From Larix kaempferi (Eukaryota; Streptophyta; Pinopsida; Pinales; Pinaceae): a stretch of 64,000 nt of DNA. The stretch lies in contig BSBM01000870.1 in the NCBI GenBank assembly GCA_027924585.1, forward strand, positions 3,347,001 to 3,411,000, in the 5' to 3' direction. The translations under genes were made by a program, and so were the position numbers. Below, one piece after another: positions 48,608 through 61,998 of the stretch. The first letter of the stretch is position 1. Each line of letters begins with the position of its first letter. The notes below the pieces were generated by a model that saw nothing but the letters and a program-made list of their open reading frames with translations, made no database searches and was not told the DNA's origin.

Positions 48608-49382
48608 TATTAAGGTTGTTCTTGGGGTGGTTGGGGGGTAGTATCAGCATAATATATTATACTAAGAGTATTGTTTGGATTTCAATGGGCAATTTCCAAT
48701 GAGTGATGGACATTCTCACAATCCTTATTTTAGTTCGATATGGTTTTGTTGCATCCCAAAATACCATTGGGATTTGATTTTACCCTTTATTGACATTCAG
48801 TTACCTCTTTGAATATTTGTTGATTGATTTACATAAATGTGAGTTTCCATCCCAAGTCCTTGAAATCATTAAGATATTACTTGAATGCGATTTTTTTTTT
48901 CTGGGTTGGGGCTAGTATCAACATACTATAATGTACTAGGATTATTGCTTGTATTTCACTGGGCAATGAGTGAGCAAGATTTGCAGTTACCTCTTTGAAT
49001 ATTTGTTGATTTTACTCTTTAGTAACTTTCAGTTACCATTTTGAATATATGTTGATTGATTTACATAATTTCATAAATTTCCCATCCCAATTCCTTGTAA
49101 CCATTAAGTTTTATGATATGTTGTTTGTAGTGTAAAAAAACTCTATCTATGAATTAGCTCTATTTATAGGTTCTTGGTATTAAATATGAGATTAACACCT
49201 TGTGTTGTGCCCCTAGGTGGCCTTTCCAACAAGAAAATCAGTAGGGAGGAATATGGTAAGCATTGCCTAGTTGAATGTGAATATTTTTTGTGTAAGCATA
49301 TTGTTTTTTTATGTTTGGCTTTGGTTTTGACAACTTATTTTTTTCATCCAGTGATGGTGAAAAACTTTCAGATTGACATATG
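48608..49382. other. Short flank with a ~265-bp diverged duplication
   Basis: TAGTATCA(G/A)CATA ... TTTCA(A/C)TGGGCAA and TTACCTCTTTGAATATTTGTTGATT occur near 48643-48830 and again near 48912-49010, period about 265. Around 49214-49256 a stretch lies between CCCCTAG and a GTAAGC donor-like site; no family is recognised. The pyrimidine tract begins right after. Confidence 0.5.
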
Positions 49383-52300
49383 ACCTCTTACCCCTGTCCC
49401 TCCTCCTCCTCCTCCTCCTCCAACCCCCTTTCCCCTCCCCTCCTCCTCCACCCACTCCTCCACCTCCTCGCCTCCCTCTCGGTACCCCCCCTCCTACCCC
49501 TCCCTACTCCCACATTGTTCCCCATCCTCCTCCTCCTCCCCTCCACCCCTCCCCTTCCCCCCTCCTACTCCTCCCCATATTCCTTCCACCCTTGCTACTC
49601 CTCCTCCTCCCCCTCTCCCTTCCCCCTCCATTCCCCTCCCACCCCTCCTCATCCTCCCCCCTCCTCCCCATCCCCCTCTCCCCCTATCATTCTCCCCCAC
49701 TTTCCTCCTCCCCATCTCCCCCTCCCCTTCACCTCCCACCTCCTCCTCGTCCCCTTCTGCCACTCCACCTCATCCCCCTCTCCCTACTCCCCATCCTCCT
49801 CCTCCTCTTACACCCCCTTTCCTCCTCTACCTCCTCCCCCCTACTCCTCCTCCCCCATCCCCTCCCCTTTGCCTCCCCCTCCCCCTTCCCTATGCCTCCT
49901 CCTCCCCACCCCCCTTCCCTCTGCCTCCTCCTCTCCCTCTTCCTCCTCTCCCTCCTCCTCCTCCTCCATGCCTCTCTCCCCATCCCCCCCATTCCACCCT
50001 CCTCCTCCTCCCCCTCTCCCTGCTCCTCTGATCCCCTCCCATTGCCCACTCCTCCTCCTCCACACCCTAAAAATCCCCCCCTTTCTCTTTACTCCCCTAT
50101 CCTCCTTCCCCTCTCCCCTTCTCATTCCTCTCCCCTCACCTCCCCCCACCTCCTCCTCCCTCTCCTTCCCCATGCTCCTCCTCCTCCCTCTCCTTCCCCA
50201 TGCTCCTCCTCCCCCTCCCCCTCCTATTCCTCCCCACTCCACTCTCCCCTCTCCCACCCTCTCCTCATCATTCTCGCCATCATCCTCTCCCTCTCCCTGA
50301 TCCTCCCCATCCCACTCTCCCTCTCCCTTAAGCTCCCCATCCTCCTCCTCCCTCTCCCTCCCCCTCCTCCCCTATCCCTCTCCTCCCCCTCCAATTACCC
50401 CCCTCATCCTCCTCCATCTCTACATTCCCCTCCCCTCCCCTCTAGCACTACTCCTGCCCCTCCCCCTCTAACCCTCACCTTAACCCCCTTACCTCCTCCT
50501 GCTCTCCCTTGGCCACTTCCTCCTCATGGTCATCCTCCTCCCCCTCCACTCCTCTCCCCCCTCTTCCAAATCCCATCCCCCCTAATTGACCTCCTCCCCC
50601 TCCCCCTTTCACTCCTCATCCTCCCCATCCTCCTCCCATTTCCCCCCTCATCATCTCCCTCCCTCTCCCATCCCCTTCCACCTCACCCCCCATGCTCTCC
50701 CCCTCCCCTTCCCCCCCTCTCCTCCTCCTCCCCTTTCCCCCCTCTCCTCCTCCTCCTCCACATCCCCCTCTCCTCCTCCTCCACATCCCCCTCTCCCTCT
50801 CATTCCTTCTCCTACTCCTCGGCCCTCCCCTCCCAACCATCCTCATCCTTCTTCTCCTGATCCCCTTTTCCTCTACTACCCCTCCACTTCTCCTTACCCT
50901 CCTTTCCTCCCTTATGCTCCTCCTATCCCATCCCCTCCCCTACCCCTCTCCTCCTCCTCCCTCTCTCCATTCTGCTCATTTCTCCCCATCCTCCCCACCC
51001 TCCCCTTGCCCTTCCCTCACCCCCTCATCCTACTCCTCCTCCTTTTCCTCTCCCTCTCCCTCTCCCTCCTCCTCCTCCCCCTTCCCTCTCATTCCTTCCC
51101 CTCCACTCCTCCCTTCCCATCCCCTCTCCCACTCCACTCCCCTCCCATCCTTCCCTCCTAGTCATCCTCCCTCCCTCCATGCCCCCTTTCCTGGTCCCCT
51201 CCCTACCCCACTCTCCTTCTGTCCCCACTGCGCTCCTACCATCCTCACCCCTCCCTTACCCTACCACTCAATTCCCCTCTCTTCAATGCTCCTCCTCCCC
51301 CTCTTTCCCTCCCTCTCCAATGCCCTCACCCCCTCCTCCTCTCCCTCTCCCTCATCCTCCTCCTCCTCCTCCTCTCCCTCTCCATCCTCCTCCTCCTCCC
51401 TTCCCCTCACCCCTCCCCATCCTCCTCCCCCTACCCTTCCCCCTCCCTCTTCATCATTCTCCTCCACCTCTCCCTCTCCCTCCTCCTCCTCCTCATGATT
51501 TCTGCTCCCCTCCCCCTCCCCTCTACTTCCCTCCCATTTCCCACTCCTCCTCCTCCCTCCCACCTGTCACCCTCACCTTAACCCCCTTACCTCCTCTTGC
51601 TCTCCTGTGGCCACTTCCTCCTCATGGTCTTCCTCCTCCCCCTCCACTCCTCTCCCCCCTCATTGACCTCATCCCCCTCCCCCTCTCACTCCTCATCATC
51701 CCCCTCCTCCTCCTCTTCCCCCCTCCTCCTTGTCACCTCCCTCACATTCCCCCCTCCTCCTTCCCTTTTCCCCTTCCTTATCCTCTCACTCCCTCTCCCA
51801 CCCACTTCCACCTCAACCCCTCGCTCTCTCCCTTCCCTTCCCCCCCTCTCCTCCTCCTCCCCTTCCCCCCCTCTTCTCCTCCTCCTCCACATCGCCCTCT
51901 CCTCCTCCTCCACATCCCCCTCTCCCTCTCATTTCTTCTCCTACTCCTCGGCCCTCCCCTTCCAACCATCCTCATCCTTCTTCTCCTACTCCCCTTTTCC
52001 TCTACCGCCCCTCCACTTCTCTTTCTCCTCCTTTCCTCCCATATGCTCCTCCTATCCCATCCCCTCCCCTATCCCTCTACTCCTCCTCCGTCTCTCCATC
52101 CCGCTCACCTCTCCCCATCCTCCCCACCCTCCCCTTGCCCTTCCCTCACCCCCTCATCCTCCTCCTCCTCCTTTCCCTCTCCCTCTCCCTCTCCCTCTCC
52201 CTCCTCCTCCTCCCCCTTTACTCCAGTCCCTTCCCCTCCACTCCTCCCTTCCCACCCCCTCTCCCACTCCACTCCCCTCCCATCCCTCCCTCCTAGTCAT

Positions 52301-55300
52301 CCTCCCTCCCTCTGTCCCCCCTTTCCTGGTCCCCTCCCTACCCCACTCTCCTTCTACCCCCTACTCCTCCTCCTAACATCCTCACCCTTCCCTTACCCTA
52401 CCACTCCATTCCCCTCACTTCAATGTTCCTCCTCCCCCTAGCCGCTCCCCCTCTTTCCCTCCCTCTCTAATGCCCTCCTCCCCTCCTCCTCTCCCTCTCC
52501 CTCATCCTCCTCCTCCTCCTCCCTTTCCCTCACCTCTCCCCATCCTCCTCCCCCTACACTTCCCCCTCCCTACTCGTCATTATCCTCCACCTCTCCCTCT
52601 CCCTCCTCCTCCTCCTCCTCATTCCCGCTCCCCTCCTACTCCCCCCCCCTCCCCTCTACTTCCCTCCCATTTCCCACTCCTCCACCTCCCTCCCACCTCT
52701 CACCCTCACCTTAACCCCTTTACCTCCTCTTGCTCTCCCATGGCCACTTCCTCCTCATGGTCTTCCTTCTCCCCCTCCACTCCTCTCCCCCCTCTTCCAA
52801 ATCCCATGCCCCCCTCATTGACCTCATCCCCCTCCCCCTCTCACTCCGCATCCCCCCCTCCTCCTCCTCTTCCCCCCTCCTCCTTGTCACCTCCCTCACA
52901 TTCCCCCCTCCTCCCCTTTTCCCCCTCCTTATCCTCTCCCTCCCTCTCCCACCCACTTCGACCTCAACCCCCCACTCACTCCCTCCCGTCCCCCCCCTCT
53001 CCTCCTCCTCCTCCACATCCCCCTCTCCCTCTTGTTCCTTCTCCTACTCCTCACCCCTCCCCTTCCCACCATCCTTGTCCTTCTTCTCTTGCTCCCCTTT
53101 TCCTCTACCTCCCCTCCACTTCTCCTTCTCCTCCTTTCCTCCCTTACGCTCCTCCTATCCCCTCCCCTCCCCTCCCCCTCTCCTCCTCCTCACTCTCTCC
53201 ATCCCGCTCACCCCTACCCATCCTCCCCACCCTCCCCTTGCCCTTCACGCACCCCCTCATCCTCCTCCTCCTCCTTTTCCTCTCCCTCTCCCTCTCCCTC
53301 TCCCTCCTCCTCCTCCCCCTCCCCTCCCCTCCCCTCCCCTCCCCTCCACTCCTCCCTTCCCACCCCCTCTCCCACTCCACTCCCCTCCCATCCCTCCTAC
53401 CTAGTCATCCTCCCTCCCTCCATGCCCCATTTCCTAGTCCCCTCCCTACCCCACTCTCCCCCTACTACTCCTCCCATCCTCACCCCTCCATTACACTACC
53501 ACTCCATTTCCCTACCTTCCCTGCTCCTCCTCCCCCTCCCCCCCTCCCCCTCTTTCCCTCCCTCTCTAATGCCCTCCCCCCCCTCCTCCTCTCCCTCTCG
53601 CTCATCCTCCTCCTCCTCCTCCTCTCCCTCTCCATCCTCCTCCTCCACCCCTTCTCCCTCCCCCTCATCGCTCCCCATCCTCCTCCACCTACACTTCCCT
53701 CTCCCTCCTCATCATTCTCCTTCGCCTCTCCCTCTCCCTCCTCCTCCTCCTCCTCATTCCTACTCCCCTCCCCTCCCCCTCCTACTCTCCCCCCCTCCCC
53801 TCTACTTTCATCCCATTTCCCACTCCTCCTCCTCCCTCCCCCCACCCCCCCTCCCCTCTACTTCCTTCCCATTTCCCACTCCTCCTCCTCCCTTGCCCCA
53901 CCTCCCCTCCACTTCCCTCCCATTTCCCACTCCTCCTCCTCCCTCCCCTTCTCACCCTCACCTTAACCCCCTTACCTCCTCCTGCTCTCCCCTGGCCACT
54001 TCCTCGTCATGGTCATCCTACTCCCCCTCCACTCCTCTCCCCCCTCTTCCAAATCCCATACCCCCCTCATTGACCTCCTCCCCCTCCCCCTCTCACTCCT
54101 CATCCTCCCCCTCCTCCTCCTCTCCCCCCCTCCTCCTTGTCGCCTCCCTCACATTCCCCCCTCCTCCTCCCCTTTTCCCCCTTCTAATACTCTCCCTCCT
54201 CCAACCCCCTTCCACCTCACCCCCCACTCTGACCGTCCCCTTCCCCCCTCTCCCTCTCGTTCCTTCTCCTACTCCTCACCCCTCCCCTTCCCACTGTTCT
54301 TATCCTTCTTCTCCTACTCTCCTTTTCCTCTAACTCCCCTCCACTTCTCCTTCTCCTCTTTTCCTACCTTACACTCCTCCTATCCCCTCCCCTCCCCTCC
54401 CCCTCTCCTCCTCCTCCCTCTCTCCATCCCGCTCACCTCTCCCCATCCTCCCCACCCTCCCCTCACCCTCCTCTTAACCCCTAATCCTCCTCCTCCTCCT
54501 TTTCCTCTCCCTCTCCCTCCTCCTCCTCCTCCTTCCCTCCCCTCCCCTCCTCCCTTCCCACCCCCTCTCCCACTCCACTCCCCTCCCATCCCTCCCTCCT
54601 AATCATCCTCCCTCCCTCCATGCCCCCTTTCTTGGTCCCCTTCCTACCCCACTCTCCTTCTACCCCCTACTCCTCCTCCTCTGATCCTCACCCCTCCCTT
54701 ACCCTACCACTCCATTCCCCTCCCTTCCATACTACTCCTCCCCCTCCCCCCTCCCTCTCCAATGCCCTCCCCCCCATCCTACTCTCCCTCTCCCTCCTCC
54801 TCCTCCTCCTCCTCCTCATCCTCTCAATCTCCATCCTCCTCCTCCTCCCCTCCTCCCTTCCCCTCACCACTCCCCATCCTCCTCCACCTACCCTTCCCTC
54901 TCCCTCCTCCTCCTCCTCCTCCTCCTCCTCCTCCTCCTCCTCCTCATTCCTTCTCCCCTCCCATCCCCCTCCTACTCCCCCCCTCCCATTTCCCACTCCT
55001 CCTCCCCTCCCTTCTCGCCCCTCTCCTCCTCATCCTCCCACTTACTTTATCCCTCCTTTCTACCTCCTCCTCCCCTCATTCCCTCCCCAACCCCCCTCTC
55101 CTCATCCTCCCTACCTCTCTCCCTCCTTCTAATCTTATCCCTCCCCATACTCCTCCCCCTCTCCTCCCTCTCCCTTCCACTCTCCCCTTTCCCTCCCTCT
55201 CCCCCCCCTCCTCACTCTCCTCCCTCTCCCCTCCTCCTTACCCTCCTCTTTCTCCTCCAATCCCTCTACCTCCTCCTCCCTATCCTTCCCCTTCCACCCT

Positions 55301-56212
55301 CCCCTGCCCCTCCTCCTTTGCCCCTCCTACTCCTCCCCTTCCACCCTCCCCCTCCCCTTCTATCCCTCTTCCTCTGCTCCCATCCCATCACCCACTACTC
55401 CTCCTTCTCTCCCTCTCTCCCTCCTCCTTTGCTCCCCTCCCATCACCCACTCCTCCTGGTCCCCTCCCTTCACCCCGCCTCTCCTCCCCTCCCCTCTCCC
55501 CCCCTCTCCTCCTCATCCTCCCACTCGCTCTATCCCTCCTCTATGCCTCTTGCTCCCCTGATTCCCTCCTCCTCCCCCTCCCTCCTCTTCACCTCCTCCC
55601 CTCTTCCCTCCCTCCTCCTCCTCCCCCTCTCCCTTCCCCTCTCCCCTCCCCATCCTCCTCCACTCCCCTTCCCTCCCCCCCTTCCACCCTCCTCTGCTCC
55701 CCTCCCCTCACCCACTCCCCCTCCCCTCTCCCCCCCTCTTCTCCTCATCCTCCGACTCCTTTTATCCCTCCTCTTCGCCTCCTCCCCTCCTCCTCCCCCT
55801 CTCCTTCCCCCTTTCATCTCTCCCTCCCCCTCCCCCTCCCCTTCTCCCTCCCTCCCCCTCCCCCTCCCCTTCTCCCTCCCCCTCCCCCTCCCTCTCCCCT
55901 TCTCCCTCTCCCTCTCTCCCCCTCTCCCTCCTCCTCCCCCCTCCCACTCTCTCCCCCTCCCCCCTCCTCCTCCCCCCTCCCACTCTCTCCCCCCTCGCCT
56001 CTCCCCCCTTCTCCTTATCCTCCTCCCCCTCCCCTCTCTTTTCCACCCCTCCTCTTTCTCACCCCCCTCCCCACACCCTTCCTCCTTCCCACTCCCCCTC
56101 CTTTGTCCCTTTTCTCCTCTTGGCCCATAGCCCCTTGAACCCTCACCCATTCCACATCCCTTCCCTCTCCCACTCCTCCACCTTTTCCTACACCCCATGC
56201 GTCCTCTACCCT
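49383..56212. repeat. 6.8-kb polypyrimidine (plus) / polypurine (minus) tract
   Basis: The plus strand is almost entirely C and T with some A and very little G, built from TCC, CTCCC and CCCCT units. Between about 50100 and 55000 it is organised in larger repeats. The phrase GGCCACTTCCTCCTCATGGT (or a close variant) recurs at 50511, 51609, 52742 and 53994, spaced 1098, 1133 and 1252 bp. It is preceded each time by CTCACCTTAACCCC. Other landmarks (TTCTCCTACTCCTC, CCCTTTCCTGGTCCCCTCC) recur in the same order. Long Pro/Ser/Leu ORFs on plus and Gly/Glu/Arg ORFs on minus occur in several frames at once, which shows composition rather than coding. Confidence 0.95.
54903..54946. repeat. Uninterrupted (CTC)n microsatellite
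   Basis: About 14-15 perfect CTC triplets, among the longest pure trinucleotide runs in the tract. The minus strand is (GAG)n, a G-quadruplex and triplex-prone repeat. Confidence 0.85.
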
Positions 56213-58586
56213 TCAATTGTACGCTATCCTCATAAAACATAATTTTCCACATATATATCTTTTCAAATAACTTTAGAAAGTTTTCTAAATATGTCATAGT
56301 AAAGTACGAAGAAGATTAAATTAATTTCAAAATAATAAACTATAAAAATGGTTTAAAAAAATAAAATATGTAAACTACCAAGAATGGATCTCTACTACCA
56401 AGTTGGATCTTTGACCATTCTTTAAAGATTTTAAGATTTAGGGAAATAATCTTTATATATATATATAATTTAATTTAATTAAGATATTTTATTTTTATAA
56501 ATTTTTCATTAAGATTTCAGTAAGGACAATGTAATTGTAAAACACTAACCATAAACTAAAAATCTAAAAAAATTAGCATTCTCAAAAACCGTAAAACTAA
56601 ATATAAAGAGAAGATCATAATCTATAAACCCAAAAACACAAAACACAGGGCTGTTAGTCTAAATATTATAAGTAGGCATAGGTGGAATGAGAGTGATGTA
56701 ATATGGTTTATTGCGCCCAAAGACCTGCAGTTGAAGTGCGATGTGATATGATTTGGTTTGGGCCTAGCTGGGAACAAAACCCAACCCATTTTGCTTGTGG
56801 GTTAAGCCACTATAAAGTCTTTTATATCCCCCCAAAAAATTCAAACAACTCTGCAGAGGTGGAGGCACATACTACTATAAAGATCTTACGGTCAGATGAG
56901 CGTAGTGCACTATTCCCACATCCTTGCCTATTAATAGCGACATGAGGCTGCTTCGGGTGTTGCCACTATGCTATAATTATTCGTCGATGGCGATAAGAGC
57001 TTGTCACGGGATCTTCCACTTGTAGCAAGGCATTAGGCCTCATGAAAGAGCACATAAACTTATTCAGATGGTGCACAAAAATCTACACCCAGAATCCAAA
57101 TGTTTGTATCATGGCAATTGAATTTCGCCACGGTGAAGATCTAGCACGCTGATTGGACCAGTGCCCTTGAAAATTAGGGACAAAGTTGATAGAACCCAAA
57201 GCATGTAATCCAACACACTTTCTGCTGCTACATGAAATGAATTTTTTATTTTAGTGTACCTATCGCTGTCTTATTGGCTTCGGAGACGAATACGTTGCAC
57301 CAGTGAAACCCTATACAAGTACGAAACAGTTGATATTATCCGGCGTTAGATTTCATCCCGTGAATTATTGTGTTATTCTCTTATGTAGACGACATGAAAC
57401 AACTAAACCAGCTGTTGCCTCTTACTTGTTCAGGGTTTGAGAAACTTAAATGTTTTATTGTTTCCGTAGACGTTATTGCTCGCCATGAATTCTACGAGTT
57501 GCATCTTAGGGTTTCTCTTCCAGTGATGGCACATAAGACAATGGTACATACACTAAAATTAAAAAAAGAAAAAGAAAAATCACGGTGATGTAGATTGCGT
57601 GGAAAAAGAAGCTTTATTATATTTGATCAGGGTACACAGAATCTTTAACAACCTGATAACCGGGAAACCATGTGCTTTGTGTCTCTCCATTTTGCCACTT
57701 CTATTTCCTGTTTGAAGGTCTTTGCCCATCATTTTCTTGGATATTCAGTGGAGATTTCACTCATACGAACATGGAAATGGATTATCTTAACTTCTAAGAT
57801 AATATAATAAGCATAAGTAGTAAGTGAAATAATCAGATGTAAAACTCTAAGTGTTTACATTAGTTTAAAGGGATAAAGTAAATAGGTGTAAAGGGCTTAT
57901 GTCAGTTTCGGTTTATCTATTTAGTGGAGGGATTAAGTTATTAGACATTTAATTTTAATCTTTTAAATTTACAAAAAGTTTGATAAGACTTCAATTGAGA
58001 AATTATGTCGTTGTAATTATATGTTATTTATTTAAAGGAGAAAATAAATAAACATAAATGAAATCATTGGCGTATGGCTTTTGAGAACAAAGCAAAACTC
58101 AGAGAACATAATAAAAAGCCATTCTACTCATAACAAAACCCAACCCACATCGCAATGTGAACAAAACCCATCCCGCATTGCAACGCCCAAGACTTGATTA
58201 ACATAAATGAATGAGATTGCTTCTAAGGGAATAATAATAGAACATACCTGGAATTGGATCCCCACAATTTTTGAGAGAAAACATTGATGTCAGTTGCATC
58301 ATCCTCCTTTCCACCATTCAAGTTCATCCAGCAGCCCAAATTCTTTGCCTCTATTTATGTCTAGCCTCCTTAGACATTAAACTACAATCGGACATTAAAC
58401 CATAATCAGATTCAAACGTCCATTAAACCACAATCAAACTAACCCATACTCAGACATTAAACCAAAATTAGATTCAGACACCGGACCACTCGAACCCGAA
58501 AACCCAAGCATACAAATGCACCAGATGAGTCAGCAGATAGAACCATTAGCACATGAATCATCTGGTAAATCCAAAATGCTACTCTC
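56213..58586. other. Intergenic DNA, no supported gene
   Basis: A very AT-rich part (56220-56650) is followed by less AT-biased sequence to about 57590 with short unassigned ORFs (56703-56945 and 57370-57588, the latter MLFSYVDDMKQLNQLL). I do not recognise either. CATTAAACCA(C/T)AATC phrases repeat loosely around 58370-58470. Confidence 0.5.
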
Positions 58587-59420
58587 ATGCTTTTCGTCAG
58601 TTATCACGGGGGGATTCAAATATATGCGAGTGATGATCTGGAGATAGTGCGACTCAAGCTGATGCACATAAATCTATCGAAGAACAGACTTGAAACTGTG
58701 ATGTCGCTTCTCCGCCATGACAAGATCCCTCTCGCCCTTCGCGGCCTCTATAGAAAGAAATCTCTGCTCATCATTGTTTCCCTTACACAATGGGCCAGAA
58801 AAACGTTCCCATAATTTCGCCCATAGAGGAAAATGACGTAGCCTTGCAGAGGCCGTGATCAGGACACCGATATTCTCTGGTGCTTCAGTATGTTCTAGGC
58901 ACTACTTCATTAACTTGGAGATCGGAACCTCGCCGAAGCACTTCTTGCTGATGGGTGAATTTCCCCTACCAGTACCATGGCCGAAAGAGGCACCACAGAC
59001 AAAGAAGAAATACTGTTTCCAGGCGATCTTTCAACACCTATGCATGGTCCACATTCCACCCAATCTCGTGCACATTGCAAGAATGCCAGATGGTCCTGGG
59101 GCCATCTTCCTTCAACTTACATCACCCAACGAACCACATTTACTAGTATTCATATTCGGACTCGTCAAGCTGCCGTGGCATCTTCACCGAGACCCCGAAT
59201 CCCAAATATGGCCTTCGGTTGTAGCGCCGGAAAGCAACGCAATAGCTTCGATGGGGCCGATAGTGTTCTTGCACTAGGACATGGCCAGATATCGTTTGCT
59301 TCGCAGATTGATTTCACGTATGACAATAACAAATTCTCATATTGCCTCATCGATCATCTCAACCAACCCTCCATGGATGAACACCAGTTTGGAGAAATGC
59401 ACAGATACACAAAAGCATAG
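58587..59420 (+). pseudogene. Nepenthesin-type aspartic protease pseudogene
   Basis: The propeptide-like start reads VRLKLMHINLSKNRLETVMS and RHDKIPLALRGLYRKKS. It runs in other frames through NVPIISPIEENDVALQRP to RTPIFSGASVCSRHYFINLE and IGTSPKHFLLM. This is the family's approach to the first catalytic Asp (S-G-A-S ... Y-F ... I-G-T-P-P-K-H-F). The DTGS active-site segment itself is not visible, so that part is lost. STFHPISCTLQEC follows, then IPNMAFGCSAGKQRNSFDGA and LALGHGQISFASQ, then NNKFSYCLIDHLNQPS, typical of plant A1 family members. At least three frame changes are needed. No intron is seen in this span. Function is lost in this copy. Confidence 0.8.
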
Positions 59421-59516
59421 CGCTCCACAAAGGAGAAAAGCCACCCCCTTAAAGATAGTTAACTAGCCGTTAGAATGCCAGATGATTTCAAAATCAAAAG
59501 AGATAGAGATAGTTAA

Positions 59517-59590
59517 ATATTTGAATTTAACTACAGTTAATTCAAACTCATCCATATTTGAATTTAACTACAATTAATTCAAACTCATCC
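59517..59590. repeat. 37-bp tandem duplication
   Basis: ATATTTGAATTTAACTACAG and the following bases to TCATCC (59517-59553) are repeated at 59554-59590 with one visible change. Confidence 0.85.
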
Positions 59591-61411
59591 AACAGTGTAG
59601 ATTAGGAATGCCATTATGTTCCAACGGTCAAATGCAAATTCTACAAAAAAATACTGTCAAGGTTAGAGTGTGCTCAAGCACCACCACTCTCGCATATCAA
59701 TTCTACATGGTGTCAATGATAACTTCAACCTAAGTTTTTTGTTTATCCATTTTATCATTAATTTTTTTCAACTATCCCACAATTTAATTAAGTAAAAACA
59801 CGGGTGCAACTTGTGTGGACATAAGTAAACATAGCAATTGTTTAGAGATTACACAAATCTTCGATTTCTTTTCTATCCATGTGACCGTGATAACCTCCTC
59901 TAACATTTTAGAAGAAATCCCAATGCAAATTCAAGTGCCATGTCACCAATACCTTGAAACAACTATATACCATAGCTAGACATCTTTTAACAAACTTGAA
60001 TAACTTGACCCATTGATACATAAAAAGAAGCCATGACTGCATAATAATGATCAAGAATTTCAATTAGATAACACCAATAAGAAAGACTTCAATAAGAAAG
60101 TTGAAGATGAGTTCTATGTTACCCTAGCATGATGATAATTTTGAAGTAAATGGAAGATAAACCACAAAATTCAGTAACTCTTAAATTGTGGATTAAGATT
60201 AACATATCTATTTTGCAACTCCCAAATTTACAAACTATATCATGTTAAGGCATTGTCTAATTTTTAATATATATGAATCCAAGGTTATAAGGAGTTAGAT
60301 TGAAGATGGTGGATCACACAAGAAATTACTATTTAGATTCAAAGTCCCAAGATTGGATAATGATAAAATTTTATCTCAAAATTATTTAGTAATGTTCCAT
60401 GTTTGATATGGTAAGGCCCGTTTCCTTGACCTTGGTCATGGAGCTATTATTTCCTAAATAGAAGAAGGGATTCGATGGGATTTATTCTCTGTCCTAGACC
60501 TTGAGATTTGAGAACCAACAACGTTTGCATCTTAATATTGAGAAACAAACTACACCACACACAACCCAAACATCAAACTAATACCCAACTTTAATATATC
60601 TTTACAGATTCAAAAAATTCCAAGTCTAGGATTAATCAACAAATGCTCTAAGTTGTTGAATCCCAAATATCTAGTTTTCAATTAATATTTTTGTTATTAA
60701 ACTCTAGATGAGTACTTAAAATTCAATATTTAGATTAAGGATATTGTTATTTTTAGTTAAATAAATTCAAATTTAATTTTCAATTTTTTTAAGGAATGTT
60801 GTTATTCTCTAAAAAGTTTAGTTTCAAATTTTAATTTTCAAATAAAATATGAAAAAAATATAAATATATTTCAAATTTAAGTTAAGAATATTGTTCCACG
60901 GATCTAAATCCAAACTCATTTTTAAAGTAAAATTCTACTTTTATAATTACAATAAATCCTAATCACCATTATTGAAAACCTCCATCCTTTTGTGTTTTTT
61001 TGTAATTCTAAGCTGGTGGTCCATGACCTTCCAAAGGAGGCACACCATATGGATGTCTACTTTTATTTAAATTTAAACTTTTTGATATCACTACCATATA
61101 CTCTTATGATTACTAATCTAAATAAAGCTATAAAAAAAATTAAACATCTCCTTTTTTTTTGGGTGATGTAATTGACTTTATGACTCATCTTGTAATAGAA
61201 TGTTTGTTTTTTTATTTAATATTAATTTTTTAAATATATATACATTTTTTTTTATAAGATGGTAAAACTTATTATAATTTATTTGTCTAATGAGAGAGAA
61301 GGACAATCATTATTAACTCATGAAATAAATGTGAATTAACTTATCATATTTATTGAAAAAAATTTATTTCATAAAAAGTAAACCTAGATATCCACTCTTT
61401 GCGTATGTCTA

Positions 61412-61745
61412 TATATATAACTTTAAAAAATAACATATATTTACATTTTATTTTAAATTATGTAATAAATATAATATGAAACTATATATATAATACAAAT
61501 TTAGAATGTTTTAATTTATATACATATATAACAGTTGTTTATTCTATTTACTTCCATATATATATAACTTTAAAAAATAACATATGTTTACATTTTATTT
61601 TAAATGATGTAATAAACATAATGCGGAACGATATAAAATGCAAGTTTAAATTATGTCATAAACATAATACATAATGTGCAACCATATATAAAATGAAAGT
61701 TTAGAATGTTATAATTTATATACATCTTTAAAAGTTGTTTACTTT
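61412..61745. repeat. Diverged ~147-bp duplication
   Basis: TATATATAACTTTAAAAAAT and the following ACATAT, then TTTACATTTTATTTTAAAT, occur at 61412 and again near 61559. Both end with TTTAGAATGTT(T/A)TAATTTATATACAT and GTTGTTTA. Confidence 0.7.
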
Positions 61746-61998
61746 ATTTTGTTTTTTGTTTTATGATTTATGATTTAGTTTGAAATTAATAATGTTAAAG
61801 AAATATGTAAATTGAATTAATATATAGAAAAATGTAAATTAAATTATTATTTGAAGGAATTATTAATATAATCAACACTATTTTATTAAAATTTATATTA
61901 TTAAAATTTAGAAGTAAAGAATATTAAAGACACCATTATTAATATTTTAAAATATAAAATAATAATTCATTTATATTATTTAATGGTAAAAGATTCAA

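Noticed and set aside
49373-54333. Very long plus-strand ORFs (up to about 500 codons) rich in Pro, Ser and Leu
   Set aside because: Overlapping frames on both strands are open at once because C/T-only sequence lacks stop codons (all need A or G). No domains or codon structure; these are compositional artefacts.
49494-56297. Minus-strand Gly/Glu/Arg-rich ORFs
   Set aside because: Same artefact on the GA-rich strand.
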